From Guyanagaster necrorhizus (lineage: Eukaryota > Basidiomycota > Agaricomycetes > Agaricales > Physalacriaceae), in the NCBI RefSeq assembly GCF_019112545.1, contig NW_025064935.1, positions 129,714 through 193,713 of the forward strand: 64,000 nt of DNA, in the 5' to 3' direction. Numbering within the stretch: the stretch's first letter is position 1; each line of letters opens with the position of its first letter. The translations under genes were made by a program, and so were the position numbers. Positions 22,152 to 34,827 of this stretch are shown here, in pieces. Below the pieces are notes generated by a model. The model had not been told where the DNA came from. It saw nothing but the letters and a program-made list of their open reading frames with translations, and did not search any database.

Positions 22152-24901
22152 CTAGTATCGTCGTCGTCGATACTGATCGCGGCTATCCGCAGGAGACACT
22201 CGCCCTGGTGGTGATGACAAAGAGTCCCTCCTCCGGCCTTCTGTGGCTCGCCGCCCGAAGTTGCTGCCTTTCGGTGGAGGAGATACAGACATACGCCTCA
22301 AGTCCCGTCGCAGAGAACGAGAACGAGAACGAGAACGAGAACGAGAACGAGACCTGTATCGAGTTCGAGGAGGGGAGGAGGGAGATGGACGACGGCGACT
22401 ATCAGGAGAGGCGACCCGTCTGTATTCGTCGGATCGGCGAGGAGGGTGGGATACGGGGGAACGTGCGCGACGAGGAGAAGACGAAATATTACGTCTCCGA
22501 CGTGGTGGCGGTGTTCTTGAGTCCTCAGACGTGGAATGTCTACGGCGTCGAGGAGGCGTAGAACTACGGCGACGGCGACGACCGTTTCTTCGAGAATCTA
22601 CAGAACTCGATGCGTCGCTCGACGAATCATCAGACGAACTGTCCGAAGAATCCGAGTCTGAGTCAGACGAATCCGATTCTGAAGATTCTGCTTCGAGCAT
22701 GGCCCGACGTTGCTCCATAATGAGTTTAGGCGCATTCTAGTGAAAACATGAGTCTCAAGAGCAGATGATTATGTATGACTGGGACAGACCTTCAAATACT
22801 CTCTCATATCTTCAGTGATGACTCCAAGACCAATACTGGTGAAATAATTGATAGCAAACCGAGTGTTCTTGGGTATATCGACAGGGAACATTCCCTGACA
22901 AGCATGCTTCACTTCGGGATCCTTGAACCGTTCGGCCAACGTCTTCAGCCCCATGCTCTCCATCATCTCGTTCATCAATATTTTGACGAAAATCCGAGAA
23001 CTGGACGTCGTATCATCTTCATTCATCTTGACACTTTCAAGAACCACCCAAGAAATGGAATCAGTGGCCAGAAGATGACCAAAGAATCGGGCAATGTTGC
23101 GCAGACGGTTCGTTTCGTAACGATGAATCGTGCTGTAGTAATTTCTAAACGCGGCCTCCAGACAATCGGTCCAAACGCGGTTAAGCTTGCTGAACCGTTC
23201 ACCAATTAGCCCATAAAATGTCGCATAAGACCTTTCTTGAGAGCAACACTCGATGATCATGTTGACCAATTCGATCTGCAGCGTCTGATTAGTTTCGGCA
23301 GCATAAGCGCAAATAATACGAACCTCTTTACCCTCCTCAAGCTGAACTTTCAGCAGTTTATGGACAGCTTCTTCGTAATTCAAGGCATTCATGATCGTTA
23401 AATATATCGTCCGACGAAGATTCACCAGATTTGTTTCAGTGCGATCTTCAATGCCTTCCTTGGTCTCAGCAACTTGAACATTTCTCAGAAAATAGCCAAA
23501 GACAATGGATGTAACAACCTACCTTCCTCGTCTGATTCATCGCTAGATTCATCTGACCCAGACTCTTCATCAGAGCCTTCGCCCAATATTTCGGCTTTGA
23601 TCTCCTTGTACCGTTCCTCATTTTTGAAATAGTCAGGATCAAATTTGAAGACATCTAAGTAGACGTTAAGCAAAGGACGTCAGATCTAACAAAAAGGGTG
23701 CGTACTAAGACCTTCCTGGACCTGCAAGTCTTGCTCCAACTGTATTTCGTGGGTGATTTGCTCGTCTTCTTCAACCAGATCCAAACCTTCGGGAAGGATA
23801 GGATTATCTTTGTACTTATCTTTTCTGACCTGCATCAATACTTCAATCATGTATTGCACACGCTGGCTGATGCTGCCTTCGTTAAGCACTGCACGGAATC
23901 GCTCGAATACTGTGGCGTTTGCTTTTGGAGAAATTTCTGCAAGGAATGCACCAACTTCTCGCATAAAACCAACAGCAATTTCAATCGAGTCATCGGTAGG
24001 TCGTTCGACGAGAAGAACGATGATTTGGAGAGCAATGATTTCATGAGCAACGGCTTGGTTGACGAGATGCGCAATGAATGTCGTGGCAGAGTGGCAAACG
24101 ATCTGTAAAGCGGTTTGATACCTTAAATCGTCCAAAGAAAAGGCAACGTGGTCGTACCTTGTCGTTCCTTTTGAAGGCACGGCGGAACTGGCTTATAAGC
24201 CTGGTGAGGAGTAATTCTCCTACTTGAGGAAGCTTCGTGTTGATGATAGCCACGAGCGCAGCGAACACCGGCGTAAACGGTAAACTGGCGGCCTGAGCCT
24301 TCATGATACTCCTTGCGAACAGCCCACGACCACGGATGAGGTTCTCCGCAAACATCTCCGGAACAACCTCTTTGATATTTATGATATTGACACGATTGAC
24401 GATACCGGTGATTGATTTTCGAAGGGCATCCCATGAAAGTCGTTGATACTCAGGACTAGACTTGTCGCTCGAAGCGGCTTCCTGTAGTGCGCGAAGCCGT
24501 GCGGGCGGCAGGTACACTCCACCTGAGCGAGATCCAACGAGCTTTGCAAACTCGGCCTTGGCGTCGAAATCTTTTTCATTCTGGTTGCCTTTCGACTTTT
24601 CTGCCTTCTCCAACTCCATGACAGCAACACGGGCGGCTAGTTGGCGTTCGCGCTCAGCCCGGCGGACAGGGTCAACATCGTTGACTTTCGGAAGCTCCAG
24701 TCTTGACCTTGGAGGTGGAGGAGAATTAGATCTTCGACGAGCTGATGGCGGTTCATCGTCACGATTTTCAGAGGTTGAATGAGACCTAATCAAGCATTCA
24801 GCATACGGAAAGCATATAGAATGAGCGCATATATACCGTTTCCTCTTTGTGGATAGATAGTCAGAGCCATTCTGCGGTGGAGTCATTACGGCTGCCGACA
24901 T
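22152..24901 (-). CDS. CWC22: Pre-mRNA-splicing factor CWC22
   Basis: Spliceosome component that binds eIF4A3 and helps deposit the exon junction complex. Six exons on the minus strand. Exon 1 is short (MSAAVMTPPQ start at 24901). The MIF4G domain spans exons 2 and 3, with VNIINIKEVVPEMFAENLIR and LLLTRLISQFRRAFKRNDK, then ATTFIAHLVNQAVAHEIIAL. An acidic linker (EGSDEESGSDESSDE) follows. The MA3 domain is in exon 5 (NLRRTIYLTIMNALNYEEA, then RFAINYFTSIGLGVITEDMR). The last exon is a basic tail rich in RS dipeptides and SSDSSSDD blocks, ending at 22152. The RS tract is coded by a pure hexanucleotide run. It shares a 195-bp divergent promoter with the LACTB2-like gene. Confidence 0.93.
22315..22352. 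repeat. GAACGA hexanucleotide microsatellite coding an RS tract
   Basis: Just over six tandem copies of a 6-base unit, in frame with CWC22 on the minus strand, where TCTCGT/TCTCGG-type repeats encode alternating Ser and Arg. Length changes would add or remove RS pairs without shifting frame, so the tract is a likely site of length polymorphism. Confidence 0.85.
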
Positions 24902-25096
24902 AATGAACTTGCTCGTCGATGCTGGTGATCAAGAGATGTTGTGCTGTATTTGGCTTCAAGAGCTGTCGGTGCACAGCCACCCTCTCTGCGCAGAAGGCTG
25001 ATTATGTCGCTTTCCCCACACCGGATCTCATAGGAGCCGATCCGAGCTACTTATCAGAGAGAGAGGCTAATTCTGCTCCCACCCCAACATCACCAC
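24902..25096. promoter_or_regulatory. Short divergent promoter (CWC22 / LACTB2-like)
   Basis: Only 195 bp separate the two start codons, which are read in opposite directions, so the regulatory sequence must be shared or overlap. No clear TATA box is seen. Function is inferred from gene layout alone. Confidence 0.5.
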
Positions 25097-26249
25097 ATGA
25101 ATAATCTGGAGGCGCTGAGCTCGATAGCAAGAGTAAGTTCGATTTCCCTCCAGACATGTTCAGTGTTATAACGTCTTCTCAGCTAAGCGACAATGTCGTC
25201 AGAGTCTTAGGGCAGGTTCGTCTAGCGTTGATCGCATCCAAATGTCCTATCTGAAAGTTGTTGTACAGAATCCAGGCAAGTTCACTCTACAAGGTGCACT
25301 GTCTTCTTCGTGAGTGCCGGCGCCAGCTTATTCTTCTTGTACAGGTACCAACACCTACATCATCGGAAAGAGAAACCCGTATGTTCTCGTCGATACAGCG
25401 GAAGGCCGCGAAGAATACATCGCTGTTCTCGAATCCGCTCTCCGAGAGACGGCTGTATCTTCTAATACCGACGAACCCCACATTTCCGACATCATACTTT
25501 CACATTGGCACCAGGACCATGTCCGTGGGTTGCCTTCTGTTCTTGCTCTCCTGCGGCGCTTATGGGATGAAAGAGAACATACGGGTCCGTTCGAGCCCCC
25601 TCGTTTGCATAAATTCCCCATTCCCGCGGGAACTTTCTCTCCGAAATATCAAGTTCTCTCTTCAGTCATTGACCATTTGCTGGTCGGTTCTTTTACTCCC
25701 ACCGTTGATGGAAAACCCTTGCATGACCTTACCGACTTTCAACAATTCATGAATCTGCGTGTTCTACATACCCCAGGACATACCATTGATTCTATCTGCT
25801 TGTATATTCCCGACGATGAAGCCCTTTATACTGCAGATAGTGTTTTGGGTCAAGGCACAGCAGTTTTTGAGGATCTTTCTCGCTACATATCCAGCTTGCG
25901 AAAGATGTTGGATTTCGGCAAGGACCCCCAAACCCCATATCCATACCGGCGTTTGTATCCTGGTCATGGACCGGTAGTCGAAGATGGAGAGCAGGTAATA
26001 TCCACCTATATTCGACATCGTATAGAGCGAGAGGACCAGATCATTGCATTACTTCGTTCCCCCAATCAGACAACCTGGACCACATGGTCACTCGTTTCGA
26101 AGATTTATTCAGCCTACCCCGAATCTCTCTGGCTCCCTGCAGCTCATAGCGTTGACCTGCATCTGAAGAAGTTAGAGAAGGATGGGGTTGTGAACAGATT
26201 GGGCGGTGCAGACGAACATACGAATTGGGGATTGACATTGAAGCTCTAG
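25097..26249 (+). CDS. LACTB2-like metallo-beta-lactamase fold hydrolase
   Basis: Member of the glyoxalase II/LACTB2 group; human LACTB2 is a mitochondrial endoribonuclease. Four exons (25097-25132, 25183-25215, 25269-25293, 25345-26249) give about 332 residues. Visible are LQGTNTYIIG at the first strand, the zinc motif SHWHQDHVRG (HxHxDH type, written H-W-H-Q-D-H) near 25500, LHTPGHTIDSI with the next His near 25780, YTADSVLGQG with the bridging Asp, and LYPGHGPVVEDG with the last His. A winged-helix-like C-terminus (HSVDLHLKKLEKDGVV) ends the protein, as in LACTB2. The three tiny first exons were accepted because they restore the family's start (MNNLEALSSIAR, LSDNVVRVLGQ, NPGKFTLQG) in frame. 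This is the last ordinary gene before the repeat region. Confidence 0.9.
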
Positions 26250-26620
26250 TATCTGTCTTTTTCTTGGATAAGCATACATTTTTTTTTCTTTCTTTTTTTC
26301 TGATAGAGCGTTGTATCAAATACTTTTTACCTTGCAATCAACTAGGTTGATCCAAGGCACCTGCTTGGATAAGAGGGCATGCTCCAAAATAAGAAGCAGT
26401 AGTAACTGAAATGAGGAACCAAACTGGGAGATCTACATGGGAAAATGTTGTTATGCACTATTCAGAATCATATGGGACTCTGTGCTGGCCTCTTGGCCTT
26501 TCCTGACAAGGCACCATACCCACTAAAACCCCATTCTGGATGTCCAGTCCTCCAGAAGGTAATCCTCATTCAGCAGTGTTCCTTTCCGGGTTGACAGTAC
26601 TGTCACCTCCTGAAGGGCCT
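26250..26620. other. Boundary between gene cluster and repeat region
   Basis: 3' flank of the LACTB2-like gene with a T-rich tract near 26278-26300, followed by sequence whose CpG content falls sharply. An inverted CCAAG...CTTGG pair lies near 26352-26368. No gene seen. Confidence 0.4.
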
Positions 26621-27180
26621 TGGGTCCATACCTGACCCTGTCCACCATTGCCCAGTCAGTCATCAGCTACTTATTCATTGCATCAATCCACAGATTCTGT
26701 ATCTTATCCTTGGTGTGCCAGCTTGTCTCATCATTGTCATCTCATTGGATTCATCTCTGGCAATGTATTCTCCAGATTATATGCACTATCTCCATCATCA
26801 GTATTTGGTAGAGGCATGTAGCATATTTATCAATTTCACCTTTGGAGTTTCTAATCTGTATCAGTGTGGCACCAAGTGCAAGACCATAGGTCAGTCACTC
26901 CCATTTCAGTCTCTTCTTCTCCCATAGCTCTTGGGCAAGTCCCCACAGTATGGTTTGCCCATTAATATTGCATTCAACAAGGATGTGTTCCATTGATTCT
27001 GTAACTTTGCAGTGAGGACATTCTTCTTGCATTGTGTATTGTTAATCTAAGTGCTTCCAGTAACTACCTATTTTAAATGCATTTTACAGAGCTTTCCATA
27101 GAAAGCCTCATGCTGACTGAGATACATTTTTGTGACAGATTGACTTCCAAATCCTTGTGAGTATTGGCTTCACCCCATTT
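26620..27180 (-). pseudogene. Relic of a non-LTR retrotransposon (RNase H / zf-RVT end)
   Basis: On the minus strand the translation near 27090-26900 reads FKIGSYWKHL, then EECPHCKVTESMEHILVEC and ILWGLAQELWEKKRLKW. This is the zinc-ribbon 'zf-RVT' pattern (C-P-x-C ... E-x-x-x-H-x-x-x-x-C) that ends many fungal and plant LINE-type reverse transcriptase/RNase H proteins. Stops and frame shifts occur on both sides, and no reverse transcriptase core is left. CpG is nearly absent. The assignment rests on this one motif block. Confidence 0.6.
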
Positions 27181-27228
27181 ATCTCTTTTACCATTGCTGT
27201 GACTCTCTGTCTTGTTATACTGGCTGTC

Positions 27229-27835
27229 TGTCATGATTTTTACCTCTAATTGTGACTTCTAGCCTCTATTTGTGACTTATTGATGCTTACAGAAGTCCAA
27301 TGAATTCTGACCAGTCCAGCTCTGATCATGAAGGAACCTCATCTCAACTATGCAGAACCATAGATGACAATGCCATGATGATACTATGGCTATGCCTACT
27401 CATTGACACACAATAAGCAGCTGGTATCAGCATGCTGATTAGTACACTTCCATGCTCTTTTTATAATAGATGCTGTGGCTCATGGAAAACTCACTGTAAC
27501 AACAGTATTGTAGGACAACAACAGCACAAGTATGAGATGACAGAATTATTGTAAAGAAGACAACAAGTAGTAGACACAGTAACAGGACAATAGTTGCCCA
27601 TAGGGCAAAGAGTTTTTTGGACAGTAGTATAAGATGATGTACTCTAGTCTTGAGCTAAGGTTTAATACTGACTAAACTCTTTGACTACTTGGTGTGACTA
27701 CCACTACAAAGCTTTATGCTTGCAGTCATAGTTTACTGACTACTATATATTATCCTGCTTACTTCATAAACTTCAGACAGTATTGGACTCTGATGGATGT
27801 GGTGCTTTGAGTTTATATTTGGTCAAGGCCTAACA
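27229..27835 (+). mobile_element. Solo-LTR-like relic (second Gypsy family)
   Basis: Begins TGTCATGATTTTTAC and ends GGCCTAACA, the TG..CA layout of the local LTRs. The interior shares the phrase AGTCTTGAGCTAAGGTTTAA and TTGGTGTGACTACCAC with the LTR at 44376-44779 (AGTCTTAAGCTAAGGTTAAT, TTGGTGTGATTACCAC). No target-site duplication is evident at the ends, and no internal region follows, so it is probably a solo LTR or a fragment. Confidence 0.5.
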
Positions 27836-27929
27836 TTTAACTTGAGACTTCACATGCCTTGGTCTGCAGACTCTTAGTTTAGGACATATATATATAACTC
27901 AGAAATCTTATCAACAACATTATTCAGAG

Positions 27930-28402
27930 TGTTAAGCTCAAGTGACACATGACCTAAACACATGATAAACTGATGCTATATCATATTTATATAGTCATGT
28001 CAGAGTCCACTGGATGTGTTTAATAGGTGAAGTGTTTCAAGACCATAGACAAGTTAGCTTAAGATGAAATAGTATAGAATAAACTTTAGCTCAAAGCTGA
28101 GTATCTACAGTGAGAGCTATGCTACTTATATATGATTTCATTCTGTGATAAATATAGTCCTACTAATTGTATGTTCTTGTGCTATAGTACTTGTCACCTC
28201 TGGTTGTCAGGGATGAAACAATGAGGTATTGTCTGTTGGCAAGACACCTATCATTATCTAAAAGACAATGGCACAGGTTACCTATTGTGGTTACATAATC
28301 CTCCCATGCATGTCTGTAAGTGCCCAAGATTAGATAGATGCTCTGATAAGATAAGATAAAAGATAAAAAATAAAAGATAAAAGATAAAAAAAAATTGTAA
28401 CA
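27930..28402 (-). repeat. 3' LTR of copy E1
   Basis: Starts TGTTAAGCTCAAGTGACAC and ends TTGTAACA on the plus strand. It contains the family block ATAAACTTTAGCTCAAAGCTG, which holds the self-priming segment. An A-rich (GATAA/GATAAAA) run at 28344-28394 lies just inside the end. Confidence 0.75.
28344..28394. repeat. GATAA/GATAAAA simple repeat
   Basis: Tandem GATAA followed by GATAAAA units at the end of the E1 LTR. This is a local expansion not present in the other LTR copies, where the same spot reads AAAGAAAGAAAGAAGG or AAAAAAAAGAAAAT. Confidence 0.7.
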
Positions 28403-31400
28403 TTACTCCTCCCTTAAGACCATCATCCTGATGGATCATTCTAGGGAGAGTTGATAATCCTGGATAGCATTGTCAGCATTCATGTTTTGTTCATTGACTC
28501 ACTGGTTTGACTCTGGCCTATATCCCTTTCAGCTAATAAGATAGTCTATGATAGTCTATAAGCTGCTGTCATGAGCTTGAACCTTATATAATCTGTAATA
28601 GAGAACTTGATCTACTTCATAATGCTCCTCTTCTTTGACTAAGATCAGTTCAGGCAGCAGTGGTTTTTTCTAATTAGGAAAGACAAGTGCAATATATAGA
28701 GTTAGGAGGGATTTGTTAAAGACAGAATGAATGCACCAGGCACTGAAGAGTTGGAGACAATAGGCAGAGGTGCCTATTTTAGTGAGGACTGAGAATGGTT
28801 CCATCTGTTTGTTGGCAAGTTTCTACTTTGGCTGAGGCAGGTGGAGATTAGTGGTATTCAGCCACATCTTATCATTGATTGAGTATTCATGCACCAGGTG
28901 ACAGTGTTTATCATATTGAGTTTTTATGGCAGAGACAGCCTTCTCAAGTGCTGTATGCATTTCATTATGAATGGAAGTCATAAGAGTTATGAAGTCAAAG
29001 GATACCAGAGTCAAGGTCTGGCATCTCTCTATTATAGTGATGTACAGGTGTCAGCCATGGTTTATAAAGAATAGTGTTTTGCCTGTCACTGAGTGTATCT
29101 GATTATTATGCTGGAATGCTGCCAATATGAGCCATTCTGTCCAATCATTCTGCCTGTAGTTAACAAATATTCTTAGATACTTCTCTATCTTCTGATTGAT
29201 CTGTTTTGTCTGTCCATCCATCTGAGGGTGATATGCTGTAGAGAAATTACTTTGAATGTTGAGAAGTCAGTATAAGTCATCTAAGAATTTGGATACAAAT
29301 TATGGTCTACAATTGGAGATCACTACTTAGGGTATGCTGTATTTGGCATAGACTTTATCACACAAAATCTTGGCTCATCCTTCTAGAGTTAGCTCTATAG
29401 AGCATGTGACTGAGATGATTGCCTTCAAGAAGTGGTTGATGATAATAATAATGATGGCATCATAACCATTGCAATTCAGCAATTTGATGATCATATCTAC
29501 TAAAATATGGATCCATAATTCTGTCAGCACCTCATTGGGATGGAGCAGTGCAGCCTGTTCTTGAGTTATTGATTTCATTCATTTCACATCCTTTGACATA
29601 CTTCTTGACATCCTGTCTCATCTTTGGCCATCAGTACTCTCATAACACTAACTTCTTTGTTTTTGCAATTTCTGGATGTCTCATGATGATGTGGTCATAA
29701 TATATTGCAATGACTTCTTCCCAAAGGTGGTGGTCTCAGAGGATGTAGATCTGGCTATCATAGTAGATGAGATTATTGACCTTTGTCATCCCTCAGGCAT
29801 GATTGACTGAGGGTGCAATGCATTGGTTTCATAGTCCTGTGTTCCTTGTGGTGCTTTTGATTTTCTCATGGATCTTCTCTTCAGTTAGCATTATTATAGC
29901 TCAGAAATGTTCAGACTTCAACAGTGTCACTTCATTATTGTCCTCTCCTTTCTAGTTATGATCTGCTTGTCAACTCAGCAAATCTGCCTTCTTATTGGCC
30001 ATGCCAGCCTTGTGGTGCAGTGTATATTAATATTTGGAGAGTTTGGTGATCCAGCATGTCTGTTGATGATTAAACTTCTGGAGAGATCAGAAGTATTGAA
30101 GATTTGTTCATATTTCAAAGGTCTGTGATGCCTCCATTCTATGAGCATAAGCATGATCACAAGTAATTTCTTGTCATATATCTTATAGTTGTGTTCTGTA
30201 ATAGTTAATGCCTTTAAGAGAAAGGTGACTGGTTGCTATTTTCCATTCTGCTCCTGGAATAGTACAGCTCCTACTATGCTTTCACTTGAGTTGGCCTCTA
30301 CATGGAATCTCTCTTTCTCTATTGGTACTGTCAGTACTACATCTTTTGCTAACTATCACTTTAGATCTTCAAAGACTGCCTGCTGGAGAAGGCTCCACAT
30401 CCAGAGTGTATTTTCCATAAGCTAAGTCATAGGTTGAATGATCTTGCTGTAGTCTCAAATGAACCAGTGGTAGAAGTTTATGAACCCTAGAAATGATTGC
30501 AGTTTCTTCTTCTTGGTTAGAGTCAGCCACTCCATCATCACTGCTACCTTTACTGGGTCCATCTGGATGCTTTCCTTGCTAATAATCACCCCAAGGTATT
30601 TGGTCTCCAGTACTTTGAACTTGCACTTCTTGACCTTGAGAAACAGTTTGTGCTTTTTCATCAGGGAGAAGGTCTGCAGCATGAGGCTCTAATGTTCTTC
30701 TCAGTCTTTGAATATGATGAAGATGTTGTTGAGATAGATGGTGACCTTTCTCATAGTGATGAGGTCCTTGAAGCTATTGTTCATCATCCATTAGAAAGTC
30801 TCTGGTGAGTTAGTTAATCTGGAAAAGAAGGGTGATACTATAGGGGATTTGGATAGCTGGATTTGTCTGCTGGACAAGTTCTCATCCAAGAACTTGTTGA
30901 GTTTCTGTTGTTCCAGCTGGCTGAGAGAGTATACCTTGCAATCAAGATTGGCATTGGCATTAGGGATTAGCTTGATCATGTGGTCTCAGGGTTTGGATTC
31001 AGACAGCTCATTGAAGTTCTCTTTATTGAACAAGTTCCAGAAGTCCTATATTCACTCAGATACCAGCTCCTCAAATGTTTTGGTCTTTTTTTCCATGTTT
31101 TCCATTGCTGCTAGATCATTTATATAGTGTATTACCTGGATATGAATCACTTGTTTCATATTGATAGCAAGAATGGTCTCTCTATCCTCCATCTTCTCAT
31201 TCTAGTGATCTTCTGGATCCTCATCTGGCAGTTCAAATGGTGTTTTGTGACACTGGCACCAGACAAAGATGATTTGGCCAGTTTTACAGTTGACCAATAG
31301 GTTGTAACAGATCAGCTAATTATGCTCAAAGAAGATCTTCTTTGTTCTAAGATCTGTGACAGTCAAGTCAATCTATTCTGCATGATCCTCAATAGTCAGT

Positions 31401-33421
31401 TGAAGTTCAATGAATTTGATGATAGAGCTGGCTTGGTTCTTGGTTCTGTCTATATTGTATATCAGGATCAGAGTTGTAGTGGCTTATATTGGAAGATTGT
31501 GCTTGGTGATGAAAGCATGATTGAGCTTCTAGTACATCTATTGTTGATCAGAGCAGTAACTGTGTATATGGCTCTTGTAGTAAGGGTTTCAATTTGGGCC
31601 TTAGTGGTTGAGTTCCTCCCAGTGGTCTTCTGCCATTGAATGTACTTTTTCAGTTCTCATAGCTCATTGAGCCATTCCAAAGCTTGGCACTTCTCCATCT
31701 TCTTCATTTCTTCAATCATCTCATTGATGACTTTTTTGGCCTGAATCTGATGTACTCAATTCTTGAGCATCACCTTGGCTTTGAACTCTGTTTTAGCATT
31801 CTTGATGGCTTGCCATATCCACTCAGTGTTGAATAGTTTTAGCCAGCTAGTGGAAGTTGCTCCTTCTGTTCAGCCTATGGGCAGTTGAGTTTCTTTTTGT
31901 GATTCTGATGGTGGTGTCATAATAGCAATAGTAACAAGTATATTTAAATGTGCAGATAACTTATCAGTAACTACAAAAGTATTATAAGTCTGACCAGCAG
32001 CTTCACATGATACACTATTAAGTCCTTTGACTGATTGAGTGGAATTGCTCACTCATCAGCTCTGTCTTTTACTTCTTCAATCTTGGTATTCTCCCTGTTT
32101 TTTTTAAGTCCATTGACCTCTTTCTGTAATTCAGCAATCTGCACTTGTATGCCTTCTTGAGTGTGCTTCTTCTTTGAACAGTTCTGTGACAAGTGCCTCT
32201 TCTCTCTGCAATTGAAATATTTTCCTTCCTTCTTTATCTGATTAATATCTATAGGCTTCTCTTGCTCTGTGTAGATAGTTCTTGTCACTATCTTCTGCAT
32301 AGTGTAGGAAGTGGAGGTGCCAGTTTTGGCAGGCATAGAAAACTTGTTGGGCTTGTTTAGGTGATTGGGTTTGTGATCATTCTGCTGATAGACATTTGCC
32401 ACCTTCTGTCACTGTCATTCTTTGTTTATAATGGCTATCTGCTCCTTTCATTCTTCATACTCCTTCAGGATATTGATGCTGATGTCCAAAATGATCTTTG
32501 TATAGAATGCTGGCACCCTGAGCTTCAGGGCTTAGACCATGTGTCTATCATCAATGTCATCTAGAAGTCTGACCAGCTTAGTGAGTTGCTCCAACTTGTT
32601 GAAGTACTCATTGGCTATCTTGTTGCCTATTCACAGCTTCTTTATCTTATTCTTGTGCACTTCTTGCACAGTGAGATCAGTGAACTTGTCTTAGACCATC
32701 TGTTTGAAAGTGTCCCAGGATGGCAGCTGATGATGCCTCTGGATCATAGAATAGAAGTCTCTGACCTGTAGAGTCCATCAGGTTTTAGCCTTGTCCTTGA
32801 AGTAAGAGAGAGTAAAGGCCATCTAATAGATATCAGCTGTCATGTAGATAAAATATACTTCAAAGTATTGCTTACAGTCACTGAGAAAATGGTCAATATC
32901 ATTAGAGAGTCTCTTGAAGAGGTGCAGTTTTCATACAAGATCAGACTTGTACAGGATAAAGGCAGCATTGGTAGCTAGGGATCCTATTGGGTTTAGATAT
33001 CTGGAGAATGGTGAATGTGTCTATTCTTGGAGTGGTCCTGGAAACAAATAGAGTGAGTTATTATCTGTAACTAGGCTTTCAGCCAGCCTAGTGGTCTTTT
33101 TCTTTATGATTCACCTGTTGATGATTGTGAATCTCAGCTACTGAACTTCAGGATCATCTCCTTCAGCTTAGTCACTTGGTCTGACTTCATTGGCAGATGG
33201 CTGTCCAGCTAGAAGCTGACTCTCTTTTCTCTTTCAAGGGTATCAGACTGAGATTGGTGTTTTGGCATGCTGAAATCATTATCAGGAGGTGTAGATGATA
33301 GTTGTTCAGATAGAAGATACTATGAAAACAGCTCATTATAATGGCACAAGGAGAGTTGCCAGCATTGGTCAGATATCTCAAATCTTGACTGATATAGTGG
33401 TAGCTCAGCTATAAGATCTTC

Positions 33422-34367
33422 TATTATGATTTCTCCTTCTTCTATTCTCTTTTCTATAAATTAACCCCTATTTATGCTTAGTCAGGATACCTAGAACAGC
33501 ACTTAGGACCATGAGAAAGGCTTAATCATCACAATGATGCCAATCTGGTATTGTCCTCTGATGTAGCAATCAGCCCTTGATAACATATAATCAACCTTTT
33601 GTGTATAGTAGTAACATCTAAGAACAATAGGCATAAGGACTTGGAGATGCATAATAAATAGTCTTATATTTAGTTTCACAGTATACAGTATATAAAGAGG
33701 CTTGCTCTTGCTGGTAGTCTCCAGCTTTGAGCTAAAGTTTATTCTCACACTATTCTACTCTTGAGCCAATCCTAAGGTCTTATAGCATAATGATCTATAT
33801 TCATATCAGTGGACTCTGATGGAACACTTGAATATAAAGTGACATCAGTTTATTATGTGTTTGCAATTATATGCAGCTTGGGTCTAACAATTAGCTTGAA
33901 GCTTCAGCTTCTTTTTCTTCATACACAATAAGTGTAGAGAAAAATAAATGTCATCCATTGATTCAAATTCCCTAAACTTTGACCACAAATTCTTTGATCT
34001 CCTAGCTTCCATCATTAGAATGCTATTAGGGTTATTAGTGATCATCCAACTTTGTCAGAGATGTCAATCAATCACCATTTGAGCAGTCAGGCACTACCAA
34101 GAGTTTTAACAAATCTAATAAATCTTATGAAATGTAACCTCTGACCTTCTACTCTATGACATCTTTAATATCTTCCAATTCTCCTTTCAGCCTCCAACAG
34201 GAACTATACCTAAAGCTGGGCTTAGCAGCCCACATTCAGAGAATGTTCAGAAAAAGGAAGAACACAGATACCCTCCTTGACTCTAAGAATCCAACAGTAG
34301 AAATAACAATAATCACCTCACAGGTTTCTGCAATCTATAGATTCTACTCTCCATCTTTAACTATAAG
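33422..34367 (+). mobile_element. Degraded Gypsy chromovirus, copy E2 (5' part only)
   Basis: Plus-strand copy inserted into E1. The 5' LTR (33422-33889) begins TATTATGATTT, a decayed TGTTATG, and ends GGGTCTAACA. A primer-binding segment ATTAGCTTGAAGCTTC follows. The extra pre-gag ORF begins at ATG 33948, with a translation including FFDLLASIIRMLLGLLVIIQL. It is interrupted at 34367 by copy E3, and the remainder was not located with confidence. Confidence 0.72.
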
Positions 34368-34827
34368 TGTTATGATTTTTCTATTCCTTTCTCAATTAAC
34401 CCCTATTTATGCTTAGTCAGGGCATCAACTCAGGTGCTTAAAGCTGTGGGATGAAGCTTAGTCATCACAACAGGCTGAGTCCATCATTGTCTTTTGACAC
34501 AACAGTATTGCCCAATGATGCACAAATATTCTTTTATATACAGTAGTGACACCTAAGGGCAATGGGTACAAAAGACTCAACAACATACAATTAGTAGTAG
34601 TATATTTAGACAGGACTTGTACAGTATTTAAGAAGCTCACTCTCACTGGTAAATCCTCAGATTTGAGCTAAAGTTTATTCTATCTCATTCTACTCTTAAG
34701 CTGATCCTTTAAACCTTGTGACACATCAATCAGACTATGCATCAGTGAACTCAGCTGATCTCCTGAAGTGCAAGGAGACTAGGCTGTTTATCACATGTAT
34801 CTGTTCATGTGACACTTGAGTCTAACA
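34368..34827 (+). repeat. 5' LTR of copy E3
   Basis: Begins TGTTATGATTTTTC and ends GAGTCTAACA. It carries TATTTAAG about 30 nt before AGATTTGAGCTAAAG, which is the decayed self-priming segment. Left flank is ATAAG; the matching right flank cannot be checked because the 3' end is missing. Confidence 0.75.

Larger units (their letters stand above)
27930..33421 (-). mobile_element. Degraded Gypsy chromovirus, copy E1 (left part)
   Basis: Minus-strand copy of the main Gypsy family. The 3' LTR lies at 27930-28402, and a polypurine tract (minus GGGAGGAGTAA) at about 28403-28415. The order then matches the young copy in reverse: chromodomain/GPY region (28480-29090), integrase (29100-29800), RNase H and reverse transcriptase (30060-31200), protease region (about 31540), then gag with a zinc-knuckle remnant CFNC-like block near 32190-32220, to 33421. 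Stops are frequent and nearly all CpG sites have become TpG or CpA. At 33422 it is cut by copy E2. A piece of the same LTR subfamily at 45022-45362 may be its displaced 5' LTR. Confidence 0.75.

Noticed and set aside
22315..22352. Possible CRISPR-like or satellite array
   Set aside because: A pure 6-bp unit without spacers, in frame in a eukaryotic gene; it is a coding microsatellite.
22208..22740. Plus-strand frames across the CWC22 tail with Arg/Glu runs
   Set aside because: They are the reverse reading of the RS-rich tail, and the minus strand continues a recognised gene in frame.
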